In this document: in pieces, positions 42,543 through 49,947 of the stretch | Numbering within the stretch: position 1 is the stretch's first letter | Layout: each line of letters starts with the position of its first letter | From: an uncultured Oscillospiraceae bacterium | GTDB lineage: Bacteria; Bacillota; Clostridia; Oscillospirales; Acutalibacteraceae | Reading direction: 5' to 3' | Length of the DNA stretch: 49,947 nucleotides | Assembly (NCBI GenBank): GCA_900543395.1 | Contig: UQQT01000015.1 | Location: 1-49,947, forward strand | Notes under the pieces: model-generated | The model's database searches: none | The model's input: only the letters and a program-made list of their open reading frames with translations | Told to the model about the DNA's origin: nothing | Translations under genes and position numbers: made by a program

Positions 42543-43727
42543 ATGAATAAACAGGAATTGGATTTATTATTCTGTTCGCTCCCGGCAGTCAGCGTATTCC
42601 GCGCCGTCATCGAAAAGCCCGCGATGAAAACGCTGTGTAAATTTATATCGCATGACGATAAAGACATGTTCGGAAAAATGAAGCTGTACGGCGAGTTTGT
42701 AAATTCGCTGTCTCAATACGGTTTTTCATTTTCGGATTTTCTTAAAAAGTCAATATATGAGGACGAGAACGAATATGTAATAAGAACGGCGAATTCAAAA
42801 GAGATACCGCCGTGTCTTGAAAACAACGCAAAGAGAGAGCTTGACATTTTTTCGTCGCTTACATCTCTTACACCCGAAATTCTCTGCTCTTTTGCGCCGA
42901 AAGGCGTTTATATTCCGTCGTTTATCAACGAAGAAACGGATTTTAACAGGCAGTACGAATTGAGACTTAAGAACATTTCGAGTTACGGCTACGGCATTTT
43001 CTCGTCAGCCGTAATGTTCAGAGTCGAAAATAACGAGATAATCCCCGTTCACTCGGCGGATTCCATAGACGAGAGCGTTTTCGTCGGCTATGAGGAAGAG
43101 AGAAAGAAGGTCTACGACAATACACAGGCTCTCATCGAGGGCAGACCCGCCGCCAACACTCTCCTGTTCGGAGACGCCGGTACGGGTAAATCCTCGACCG
43201 TCAAGGCGTGCGTAAATCATTTTGCACCCAGGGGATTAAGGCTTATAGAATTAAGAAAAGACCAGCTTTTCTCATTATCGAAAATAATGGATTCGATAGC
43301 GGAAAATCCGCTTAAATTCATAATATTTATAGACGATCTTTCATTTAATAAAAACGACGACTGCTTCTCGATGCTCAAAGCGGCATTGGAGGGTTCGGCA
43401 AGCGCAAAGGCGGACAACGCCGTTATTTACGCGACGAGCAACAGACGTCATATCGTTAAGGAAAACTTTTCCGACAGAGAGGACGACAACGACATACATC
43501 ATTCCGATACCGTTCAGGAGCTCATGTCGCTGTCCGACAGATTCGGACTTACGGTCTATTTTTCAAGACCGAACAAAGCTCTCTACCTTGATATAATTCA
43601 CGCTCTTGCGCTGAGACACGGCATCACGCCGGACGCGGAGCTTGACAGAAAGGCAGAAAATTTTGCACTTGCAAAGGGCAGCCGTTCGCCGAGAGCGGCG
43701 GAACAGTTTATAAACAGCGTAATATAA
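42543..43727 (+). CDS. AAA-type ATPase of the DUF815 family, inside the ilv-leu operon
   Basis: 394 residues. An N-terminal helical region of about 170 residues precedes the ATPase core: Walker A LLFGDAGTGKSSTV at 207-220, Walker B KFIIFIDDLSF, a sensor-like IYATSNRRHIV, and a C-terminal lid ending KGSRSPRAAEQFIN. This matches DUF815 proteins, a family of unknown function related to replication-type AAA ATPases. It starts 4 bases after the ilvD stop and ends 16 bases before leuA, so it is certainly transcribed with the biosynthetic genes, yet no link to amino acid synthesis is known to me. Confidence 0.88.
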   Translation: MNKQELDLLFCSLPAVSVFRAVIEKPAMKTLCKFISHDDKDMFGKMKLYGEFVNSLSQYGFSFSDFLKKSIYEDENEYVIRTANSKEIPPCLENNAKRELDIFSSLTSLTPEILCSFAPKGVYIPSFINEETDFNRQYELRLKNISSYGYGIFSSAVMFRVENNEIIPVHSADSIDESVFVGYEEERKKVYDNTQALIEGRPAANTLLFGDAGTGKSSTVKACVNHFAPRGLRLIELRKDQLFSLSKIMDSIAENPLKFIIFIDDLSFNKNDDCFSMLKAALEGSASAKADNAVIYATSNRRHIVKENFSDREDDNDIHHSDTVQELMSLSDRFGLTVYFSRPNKALYLDIIHALALRHGITPDAELDRKAENFALAKGSRSPRAAEQFINSVI

Positions 43728-43743
43728 CCCGGAGGTTAATATA

Positions 43744-45405
43744 ATGGTAAACACATCGAAATACGTTCGTCAGTTTTATCCCGTAAAGAATCCGCAGAGA
43801 AAATGGGCGGAGAAAACATATATCGACCGTGCGCCGAAATGGTGTTCGGTTGATTTGAGAGACGGCAATCAGTCGCTTATCATCCCCATGAGCCTTGAAG
43901 AAAAGCTCGAATTCTTTAACCTCCTTGTAAAAGTCGGTTTTAAGGAAATTGAAGTAGGCTTCCCTGCCGCTTCCGAGACGGAGTACGCTTTTTTAAGAGC
44001 TCTTATCGAGAAAAATATGATTCCCGACGACGTTACCGTTCAGGTTCTTACTCAGAGCCGTGAACACATTATCAAAAAGACGTTCGCCGCGCTCGAGGGA
44101 TGCAAAAACGCTATAGTTCATCTTTACAATTCAACCTCGTTTGCCCAGAGACAGCAGGTTTTCAGAAAATCAAAGGAAGAAATAATTAAAATAGCTGTCG
44201 ACGGCGCAAAGCTGTTTAAGCAAATTGCAGACGAGGAGGGCGTTGATTACAGATACGAATATTCGCCCGAATCCTTCACCGGTACGGAGCCGGAATTTGC
44301 ACTCGAAATATGCAACGCGGTACTCGATATATGGAAGCCGACGCCGGACAAAAAAGCAGTAATCAATCTCCCCGTAACCGTCGAGCTTTCCACGCCGAAC
44401 GTTTACGCGGATCAGATAGAATATATGTGCGATAACTTAAAATACCGCGACAGCGTAGAGGTTTCGCTTCACCCGCATAACGACAGAGGATGCGCCGTAG
44501 CCGATTCCGAATTAGGACTTCTCGCCGGCGCGGACAGAATCGAGGGTACGCTGTTCGGAAACGGTGAGCGTACCGGCAACGTCGACATTATAACTCTTGC
44601 GCTTAACATGTATGCACAGGGCGTTGAGCCGGGACTCGACTTTACGCACATGCCCGAAATCGTAAGCCTTTACGAGAGAGTTACGAGAATGTCGGTATAC
44701 GACCGTCAGCCGTACGCGGGCAAGCTTGTTTTCGCTGCGTTCTCCGGTTCTCACCAGGACGCTATCGCAAAGGGCATGAAGTGGCATGAGGAAAATAACG
44801 CCTCGACGTGGACGGTTCCCTACCTGCCCATCGACCCGGACGACGTCGGCAGAGAATACGAAACCGACGTTATCCGTATTAATTCGCAGTCGGGCAAGGG
44901 CGGTATCGGCTACATGCTCGAGCATAACTTCGGCTATCAGCTTCCTGCCAAGATGAAAGAGGACGTCGGATATACTATTAAAAATGTTTCCGATGTACGC
45001 CACGCAGAGCTTTCGCCCGACGAGGTACTCTCAATATTTACAAAGACATACGTGGATATAAACACGCCCGTAGAGCTTATAGATTATCACTTTAAACGAG
45101 GAGACGAGATCACCGCCGACGTCACCGTTAAGATTGACGGTGAGGAAAAGAAGATTACGGCAAAGGGCAACGGCCGTCTCGACGCGATAAGCAACGCGAT
45201 AAAGCAGCAGCTCGGAATCTTCTACTCCGACCTCACATATGAGGAGCACGCGCTGACAAGAGGCTCAACGTCAAAGGCAATTTCGTACGTAAGCATTGCC
45301 GACGAAAAGGGAAATCACGTCTGGGGCGCGGGAATAAACGACGATATTATCGCCTCGTCAATACAGGCGCTTTTCTCCGCAGTCAACAGACTTAAATCAA
45401 AGTGA
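43744..45405 (+). CDS. leuA: 2-isopropylmalate synthase (long LeuA2 form)
   Basis: 553 residues. The DRE-TIM barrel starts with KWCSVDLRDGNQSLI and has the metal-binding HPHNDRG near 240; a linker is followed by the C-terminal LeuA allosteric domain (about 430-550), which binds leucine for feedback. The N-terminal extension (RQFYPVKNPQRKWAEKTYIDRAP begins near 9) marks the long type also found in actinobacteria and yeast. It condenses acetyl-CoA with 2-ketoisovalerate, the first step to leucine. GGAGG lies before the ATG. Confidence 0.95.
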   Translation: MVNTSKYVRQFYPVKNPQRKWAEKTYIDRAPKWCSVDLRDGNQSLIIPMSLEEKLEFFNLLVKVGFKEIEVGFPAASETEYAFLRALIEKNMIPDDVTVQVLTQSREHIIKKTFAALEGCKNAIVHLYNSTSFAQRQQVFRKSKEEIIKIAVDGAKLFKQIADEEGVDYRYEYSPESFTGTEPEFALEICNAVLDIWKPTPDKKAVINLPVTVELSTPNVYADQIEYMCDNLKYRDSVEVSLHPHNDRGCAVADSELGLLAGADRIEGTLFGNGERTGNVDIITLALNMYAQGVEPGLDFTHMPEIVSLYERVTRMSVYDRQPYAGKLVFAAFSGSHQDAIAKGMKWHEENNASTWTVPYLPIDPDDVGREYETDVIRINSQSGKGGIGYMLEHNFGYQLPAKMKEDVGYTIKNVSDVRHAELSPDEVLSIFTKTYVDINTPVELIDYHFKRGDEITADVTVKIDGEEKKITAKGNGRLDAISNAIKQQLGIFYSDLTYEEHALTRGSTSKAISYVSIADEKGNHVWGAGINDDIIASSIQALFSAVNRLKSK

Positions 45406-45416
45406 GGTAACGTAAA

Positions 45417-46676
45417 ATGGGAATGACATTAACTCAAAAAATATTAGCCTCTCACGCAGGGCTTGACTCAGTAAAGCCCGGTCAGTTAATAAACGCCAAG
45501 CTTGACCTTGTACTCGGCAACGACATCACGACCCCGGTTGCGATTAACGAGCTTAACAAGAACGAAATTTCGTCCGTATTCGATAAGGACAGAATCGCAA
45601 TCGTCCTCGACCACTTTGTCCCCAATAAGGATATCAAGGCGGCGGAGCAGTCCAAGCAGTGCAGAGAGTTTGCATGCTCGCACTGTATCAGCCACTTTTA
45701 CGACGTGGGAAAAATGGGCATAGAACATGCGCTTCTCCCCGAACAGGGCGTAGTCACCGCAGGCGACTGCATTATCGGCGCGGACAGCCACACTTGCACC
45801 TACGGCGCGCTCGGTGCGTTCTCCACGGGCGTCGGAAGCACCGACATGGCAGCCGGCATGGCTACGGGACAGGCATGGTTCAAGGTTCCGTCGGCTATTA
45901 AATTCGAGCTTAAAAATTCGCTTAACAAGAACTGCTCCGGCAAGGACGTTATTCTTACGATAATCGGAATGATAGGCGTTGACGGCGCGCTTTATAAATC
46001 AATGGAATTCACCGGCGAGGGCGTAAAGAGTCTTTCTATGGACGACAGGCTTTGTATATGCAACATGGCGATTGAAGCCGGAGCAAAGAACGGAATTTTC
46101 CCCGTAGATCAGACGACTCTTAACTATCTTAAAGACAGAAGCGAGAGACAGCCCGTTATATTCGAGGCGGACGCGGACGCGGAATATGAAAAGGTTATCG
46201 AAATTGACCTTAGCAAGATAGTTCCCACCGTAAGCTGTCCCCACCTGCCCGAAAACACGCACCCCGCAGACGAGCTCGAGGATATCAAAATCGACCAGGT
46301 CGTTATCGGCAGCTGTACGAACGGCAGAATGGAGGACATGGAGACCGCGTACAGAATTTTAAAGGGTAAAAAGGTTGCGGACGGTGTACGCTGTATCATC
46401 ATTCCCGCGACTATGAATATAATGAGAGAATGCTCCGAGCGCGGTTACATCACGGCGTTTATCGACGCGGGCGCGGTAGTTTCCACTCCGACATGCGGTC
46501 CGTGCTTAGGCGGATATATGGGTATACTCGCCAAGGGTGAACGCTGTATTTCAACAACGAACCGCAATTTCGTCGGCAGAATGGGTCACGTCGAGAGCGA
46601 GGTTTACCTTGCCTCCCCCGCAACGGCGGCAGCGAGCGCGCTTACAGGTCACATCACCTGCCCTAAGGAGGACTGA
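45417..46676 (+). CDS. leuC: 3-isopropylmalate dehydratase large subunit
   Basis: 419 residues, the shorter archaeal/clostridial form of LeuC. The aconitase-type fold has the iron-sulfur cysteines in VIGSCTNGRMEDM and TPTCGPCLGGYMG and the substrate region GADSHTCTYGALGAF. With LeuD it isomerises 2- to 3-isopropylmalate. It follows leuA by 11 bases and precedes leuD by 2. Confidence 0.96.
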   Translation: MGMTLTQKILASHAGLDSVKPGQLINAKLDLVLGNDITTPVAINELNKNEISSVFDKDRIAIVLDHFVPNKDIKAAEQSKQCREFACSHCISHFYDVGKMGIEHALLPEQGVVTAGDCIIGADSHTCTYGALGAFSTGVGSTDMAAGMATGQAWFKVPSAIKFELKNSLNKNCSGKDVILTIIGMIGVDGALYKSMEFTGEGVKSLSMDDRLCICNMAIEAGAKNGIFPVDQTTLNYLKDRSERQPVIFEADADAEYEKVIEIDLSKIVPTVSCPHLPENTHPADELEDIKIDQVVIGSCTNGRMEDMETAYRILKGKKVADGVRCIIIPATMNIMRECSERGYITAFIDAGAVVSTPTCGPCLGGYMGILAKGERCISTTNRNFVGRMGHVESEVYLASPATAAASALTGHITCPKED

Positions 46677-46678
46677 AC

Positions 46679-47167
46679 ATGAATACAAAAGGAAAAGTTT
46701 TCAAATACCCCGACAACGTCGACACGGACGTAATAATTCCCGCGCGTTATCTTAATACCTCCGACGCAAAGGAGCTTACAAAGCACTGCATGGAGGATAT
46801 CGACCCCGAATTCATTAACAATGTAAAAAAAGGCGACGTTATGGTTGCGGGCTGGAACTTCGGATGCGGTTCATCGAGAGAGCATGCCCCGTTAGTCATT
46901 AAAACGGCGGGAACGGGCTGCGTTATCGCAAAAAGCTTTGCGCGTATTTTCTACCGCAATTCGATTAATATAGGACTTCCGATTCTCGAATGTCCCGAAG
47001 CCGCCGACGCAATCAACGCGGGCGACGAAGTCGAGGTAAATTTCGACACGGGCGTTATAACCGACATAACAACGTCAAAAACGTTTCAGGCTCAGCCGTT
47101 CCCCGAATTTATTCAGAATATAATATCAAAAGGCGGACTTTTAGCTTCGTTAAAGGAGGATAAATAA
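46679..47167 (+). CDS. leuD: 3-isopropylmalate dehydratase small subunit
   Basis: 162 residues, the swivelling domain that completes the LeuC active site. It shows DNVDTDVIIPARYL near the start, the central GWNFGCGSSREHAPL and AKSFARIFYRNSINIGLP. The length matches partners of the short LeuC type. Its start is two bases after the leuC stop, with AAGGAGG inside the leuC end. Confidence 0.97.
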   Translation: MNTKGKVFKYPDNVDTDVIIPARYLNTSDAKELTKHCMEDIDPEFINNVKKGDVMVAGWNFGCGSSREHAPLVIKTAGTGCVIAKSFARIFYRNSINIGLPILECPEAADAINAGDEVEVNFDTGVITDITTSKTFQAQPFPEFIQNIISKGGLLASLKEDK

Positions 47168-47168
47168 T

Positions 47169-48239
47169 ATGGAAAAGAATATTGTCGTTCTTCCCGGCGA
47201 CGGAATAGGTCCCGAAATAGTCGCGCAGGCTGTCAAGGTTCTTGACAAAATCGCGGAGAAATACTCTCATAAATTCAACTACGAATACGTCGACATCGGA
47301 GGCTGTTCCATTGACAAATACGGCGTGCCGATTACCGACGAAAATATGGATAAATGCAAAAAATCCGACTCCGTTCTTTTAGGTGCTGTCGGAGGTCCCA
47401 AATGGGATTCATGCCCGGCATCGATTCGCCCCGAAAAGGCTCTGCTTGCCGTCAGAAAAGAACTGGGACTTTTCGCAAATTTAAGACCGACAAAGCTTTT
47501 CAAACAGCTTGCAAGCTCCTCGCCTCTTAAAGAGGAGATTGTCGGCGGCGGTATAGATTTGCTCATTGTCCGCGAGCTTACCGGCGGAGTTTACTTCGGC
47601 GAGCATAAGACCGAGGAAGTAAACGGCGAAAAACAGGCGGTTGACATCATGCCCTACTCGGAGCATGAAATCGAGCGTATCGGCAGAGTCGCATTCGAAA
47701 CGGCTATGAAGAGAAACAAACGCCTTGCCTCCGTCGACAAAGCGAACGTTCTCGACACGTCGAGACTTTGGAGAGCGACAATGCACAGATTAAGCGAGGA
47801 ATACCCCGAGGTCGAATTCTCCGATATTCTTGTCGACAACACGGCTATGCAGCTTATAAAAAATCCGTCGCAGTTCGACGTTCTCATAACGGAAAACATG
47901 TTCGGTGACATTCTCTCGGACGAGGCTTCAATGCTCACCGGCTCTATCGGAATGATGCCGTCTGCGTCGCTTTCGTCGTCGACTCTCGGCATGTATGAGC
48001 CGATTCACGGTTCCGCTCCCGACATCGCGGGACTTGATATTGCAAACCCCATAGGCACGGTTCTCTCCGCAGCCATGATGTTGAGATATTCGTTCTCAAT
48101 GGCGAAAGAAGCCGACGATATCGAAAACGCGGTTGATAAGGTACTCGATATGAAGTACCGCACCGGCGATATCATGCAGGACGGCTGCGAAAAAGTCTCC
48201 TGCTCAAAAATGGGCGAGCTTATCGCGGAGAATATATAA
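47169..48239 (+). CDS. leuB: 3-isopropylmalate dehydrogenase
   Basis: 356 residues, a beta-decarboxylating dehydrogenase. VVLPGDGIGPEIVAQAVKVL opens the protein; RELTGGVYFGE, DKANVLDTSRLWR and the metal-binding TENMFGDILSDEASML follow; the NAD-type loop is EPIHGSAPDIAG. It makes 2-ketoisocaproate, the leucine precursor. One base separates it from leuD, and a strong hairpin 38 bases after the stop ends the operon. Confidence 0.97.
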   Translation: MEKNIVVLPGDGIGPEIVAQAVKVLDKIAEKYSHKFNYEYVDIGGCSIDKYGVPITDENMDKCKKSDSVLLGAVGGPKWDSCPASIRPEKALLAVRKELGLFANLRPTKLFKQLASSSPLKEEIVGGGIDLLIVRELTGGVYFGEHKTEEVNGEKQAVDIMPYSEHEIERIGRVAFETAMKRNKRLASVDKANVLDTSRLWRATMHRLSEEYPEVEFSDILVDNTAMQLIKNPSQFDVLITENMFGDILSDEASMLTGSIGMMPSASLSSSTLGMYEPIHGSAPDIAGLDIANPIGTVLSAAMMLRYSFSMAKEADDIENAVDKVLDMKYRTGDIMQDGCEKVSCSKMGELIAENI

Positions 48240-48277
48240 TTATCTTTTTGATGTCTCCTTTTATTCGGTATAGATGC

Positions 48278-48318
48278 AAAGCAAGGCGGCAACGGTTTTA
48301 CCGTTGCCGCTTTGCTTT
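48278..48318. terminator. Terminator ending the ilv-leu operon
   Basis: An 18-bp stem AAAGCAAGGCGGCAACGG/CCGTTGCCGCTTTGCTTT with one G-U pair and loop TTTTA. Its flanks allow use in both directions, and it lies between leuB and the convergent LRR gene. Confidence 0.88.
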
Positions 48319-48340
48319 AAATATCTGAATATTGTTTAAC

Positions 48341-49552
48341 TTAATACACTTTTCCGTTAAATAATGATTTAAAAAAGTTAACAATTTTATTAATAAGATT
48401 ATTAATGCTGTTTATAATATCTGTCAGTCTGTCACTGAATGAAAGCTTAACTTTAATTCCGCAGCGGTCACACAGATTATCATAGTCATCATCAATATGA
48501 CCTTTTGCTTTTATTTCATATCCTTTTTCTACCAGTTGTTCGCATTCTTTGCAGTATTTATCCCCCGAATATCCGTTATCTGTACATGTCGCTGTCTTAA
48601 TATTCATATTCGACAAATCGGTATGTTTACATAAATCAATACTGACAAATTTTATCCCGTTATTTTTTGCGTATTCTTCTGCTTCCGAACCGCTGAATCC
48701 TATAATCTTTTTTAATGAATAACAACCGCTGAAAGCCTCATCCGCAATTGTATCAACGCTACTCGGGATTACGACTTTTTTTAACCCTGTACATTCGAGA
48801 AATGCATAACTTTCTATTTCATTTACGCTGTCCGGAATTATTATATCATTAAGATTATAGCATTGATTAAATGCCGCCCCACCTATTTTCTTAACTCCGT
48901 CCGGGATTCTGTATACACCGTCTCTTCCGTACGGATATATCAACAATGTATCCATATTTTTATCGAACAACACACCGTCGACATCTTTATAGTTGTGATT
49001 TTCCTTAGATACTGTTATTTCTTGAAGACTGTAACATCTTGTAAGAAAGTCATCTCTTATTTTTTCTACGCTTTTAGGAATTGTAATGCTTTTTAATTTT
49101 GCACAATCACTAAGCATTACGCCGCTGATATAAGTTAGATTATTAGGTAATCGTATACTTGTCAAACTGCTGCAATTATAAAACGCACAAGCGCCAATGG
49201 ATATTACACTATCGGGAATTTCTATATTGACAAGACTGTCACAATCATAAAATGCAGCATTACCTATACTTCTAACGCCGTTCGGAATTTTAACACTGAC
49301 AATATCTCTGTGACAATCAAATGCATGAGCCCCTATTTCCGTAACTATTTTTTTATCAATCTCATAAGGGATTGTAACATCTGTATCATTACCTTTATAG
49401 TACGTTATCGATACAGTACCGTCGTCAAGTACTGTATACTCATAATCCCCGCTTGTTTCTGCTCCGACCGAGAAAGTCAGTCCTGCGAAACAGGACAAAA
49501 CCATAATCACGGACAAAATTATAGATATTGTCCGCCGCTCAAATGCTTTCAT
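48341..49552 (-). CDS. Secreted leucine-rich repeat (BspA-type) surface protein
   Basis: 403 residues. A signal peptide (RRTISIILSVIMVLSCFAGL, cleavage near 31 after SVGA) leads into about eight LRR_5 repeats of roughly 23 residues, with the pattern IPDSVISIGACAFYNCSSLT. They span about 70-290. A region with cysteine pairs follows (CTDNGYSGDKYCKECE; CDRCG), then a hydrophobic amphipathic tail (LINKIVNFFKSLFNGKVY). BspA-type proteins are surface adhesins or sensors. No LPXTG is present; the tail may hold it at the surface. GGAGG lies before the ATG. The gene looks richer in A+T than its neighbours. Transcript leader contains the hairpin at 49577. Confidence 0.9.
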   Translation of the reverse strand: MKAFERRTISIILSVIMVLSCFAGLTFSVGAETSGDYEYTVLDDGTVSITYYKGNDTDVTIPYEIDKKIVTEIGAHAFDCHRDIVSVKIPNGVRSIGNAAFYDCDSLVNIEIPDSVISIGACAFYNCSSLTSIRLPNNLTYISGVMLSDCAKLKSITIPKSVEKIRDDFLTRCYSLQEITVSKENHNYKDVDGVLFDKNMDTLLIYPYGRDGVYRIPDGVKKIGGAAFNQCYNLNDIIIPDSVNEIESYAFLECTGLKKVVIPSSVDTIADEAFSGCYSLKKIIGFSGSEAEEYAKNNGIKFVSIDLCKHTDLSNMNIKTATCTDNGYSGDKYCKECEQLVEKGYEIKAKGHIDDDYDNLCDRCGIKVKLSFSDRLTDIINSINNLINKIVNFFKSLFNGKVY

Positions 49553-49576
49553 AAAACAACCTCCGTAAATTTACTT

Positions 49577-49604
49577 TTACAACATAATCCGTATTATGTT
49601 GTAA
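49577..49604. repeat. Palindrome copy 1, in the leader of the LRR gene
   Basis: Arms TTACAACATAAT (49577-49588) and ATTATGTTGTAA (49593-49604) are exactly complementary around four bases. Read along the LRR transcript, the core is ACAACATAAT, ACGG, ATTATGTTGT, 25 bases before the start codon. A near-identical copy is at 49810. Confidence 0.85.
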
Positions 49605-49661
49605 TATTACGGAAATAAAAAAATAAAATCCGCTCTGTATTACACAAAAACAGGACAGAAG

Positions 49662-49700
49662 AATAAAGCCTTTTTTCTTAATTTTGAAAAAAGGCTTATT
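49662..49700. terminator. Terminator-like hairpin between divergent units
   Basis: Left arm AATAAAGCCTTTTTTC pairs with GAAAAAAGGCTTATT apart from one bulged A. It lies between the LRR gene and the plus-strand promoter at 49737 and may insulate them; no gene ends here, so its use is unclear. Confidence 0.5.
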
Positions 49701-49736
49701 TGCGTTACATTCTTTTAATTACAGAATGTTTTTTAC

Positions 49737-49765
49737 TTGCATTTTTTATAAATTTACGTTATAAT
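49737..49765 (+). promoter_or_regulatory. Promoter of a candidate small RNA
   Basis: -35 TTGCAT (49737-49742), 17-base spacer, -10 TATAAT (49760-49765). No reading frame of note follows before the terminator at 49831. Confidence 0.6.
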
Positions 49766-49809
49766 TAGAGCGCAACGGCAAAATATTACACACATGCCGT
49801 TTTATAATA

Positions 49810-49833
49810 ACAACATAATACGGATTATGTCGT
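49810..49833. repeat. Palindrome copy 2, in the candidate small RNA
   Basis: ACAACATAAT, ACGG, ATTATGTCGT: in transcript sense it equals copy 1 at 23 of 24 positions. Its last three bases are also the first three of the terminator stem at 49831, so the two structures exclude each other. Confidence 0.8.
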
Positions 49834-49856
49834 CAAGATTTTGACGGCGTTTTTTA
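49831..49856 (+). terminator. Intrinsic terminator of the candidate small RNA
   Basis: Stem CGTCAA/TTGACG with loop GATT, then GCG and a run of six T residues (49850-49855). Confidence 0.65.
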
Positions 49857-49864
49857 TTGCATTT

Positions 49865-49947
49865 TTATAATATCAGCTTCATTTTTTCAATCAATCTTCT
49901 ATGTTCCGCGCCGGTGGAGATTATATATATTCTCGTTGTATCTATAC
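49865..49947 (-). CDS. C-terminal end of an unidentified protein, cut by window edge
   Basis: On the minus strand a frame is open from the window edge to TAA at 49867-49865. It gives 26 residues ending IISTGAEHRRLIEKMKLIL, a mix of hydrophobic and charged residues that looks like real protein. The gene converges with the candidate small RNA. Too little is visible to name a family, and the frame could be chance. Confidence 0.45.
   Translation of the reverse strand, partial: IDTTRIYIISTGAEHRRLIEKMKLIL

Larger units (their letters stand above)
49772..49856 (+). ncRNA. Candidate small RNA of about 85 bases
   Basis: Between the promoter at 49737 and the T tract at 49850 lie three possible hairpins: AACGGCA/TGCCGTT (near 49778-49802), the palindrome at 49810, and the terminator stem. 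The unit contains no start codon with a ribosome site and ends before the converging gene at 49865. It was inferred from signals only; no known RNA family was recognised. Confidence 0.4.

Overview
The window looks like a chromosomal segment of an anaerobic, probably gut-associated Firmicute of the class Clostridia (Oscillospirales/Ruminococcaceae-like). The signs are two T-box leaders, rubrerythrin and rubredoxin redox genes with a PerR-type regulator, tRNA genes with encoded CCA, a GPH sugar symporter beside a GH38 alpha-mannosidase, a domain-permuted GH3 beta-glucosidase, a BspA-type leucine-rich surface protein and small Cys-rich J-domain-like proteins. No phage, insertion sequence, CRISPR array or rRNA operon was seen. 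The assignment is from protein character only; no database was searched.

Layout. 1-0.8 kb: the end of a copper P-type ATPase reading frame that runs into a C-terminal HMA (CopZ-like) domain, then a tRNA cluster Gly(TCC)-Arg(TCT)-His(GTG)-Gln(TTG). 1.1-7.3 kb (minus): GPH transporter and GH38 alpha-mannosidase, then a PerR-like repressor, a flavin reductase-rubredoxin fusion and a rubrerythrin gene broken by an in-frame TAG at codon 11. 7.5-15.3 kb (plus): T-box leader and alaS, a HIT protein, comEC, holA, an RNase M5-like Toprim protein and a small exported protein, tightly packed. 15.4-19.1 kb (minus): a FAD oxidoreductase with an ABC-2 ATPase/permease pair. 19.2-21.7 kb (plus): a compact four-gene operon (FMN flavoprotein, DUF5685-type protein, HPD-less J-like Cys-rich protein, membrane protein). 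21.8-27.2 kb (minus): beta-galactosidase and permuted beta-glucosidase. 27.3-30.2 kb (plus): tRNA-Val, an ArsR/CadC-like repressor, a stand-alone HMA protein and a Zn/Cd-type P-ATPase. 30.2-32.7 kb (minus): esterase and CBS-containing Mn-pyrophosphatase. 32.8-35.8 kb (plus): an EamA transporter and a secreted alpha/beta hydrolase. 35.8-37.1 kb (minus): membrane protein and nitroreductase. 37.2-48.2 kb (plus): T-box-controlled branched-chain amino acid operon ilvB-ilvN-ilvC-ilvD-(AAA ATPase)-leuA-leuC-leuD-leuB. 48.3-49.9 kb: LRR surface protein, a candidate small RNA unit and the end of an unidentified minus-strand gene.

How it fits together. Regulation is visible at several points: leucine-type and alanine-type T-boxes for the ilv-leu operon and alaS, an ArsR-like dyad pair at the HMA/P-ATPase promoter, and a dyad in the rubrerythrin promoter region beside a perR-like gene. 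The glycosidases, transporter and esterase point to glycan use.

The items most worth a second look are the broken rubrerythrin, the CopA reading frame with an internal strong start for a CopZ-like product, the compact cluster at 19.2-21.7 kb, the AAA ATPase inside the ilv-leu operon, the similar C-terminal tails of two secreted proteins, and a leader hairpin repeated at the LRR gene and a candidate small RNA.
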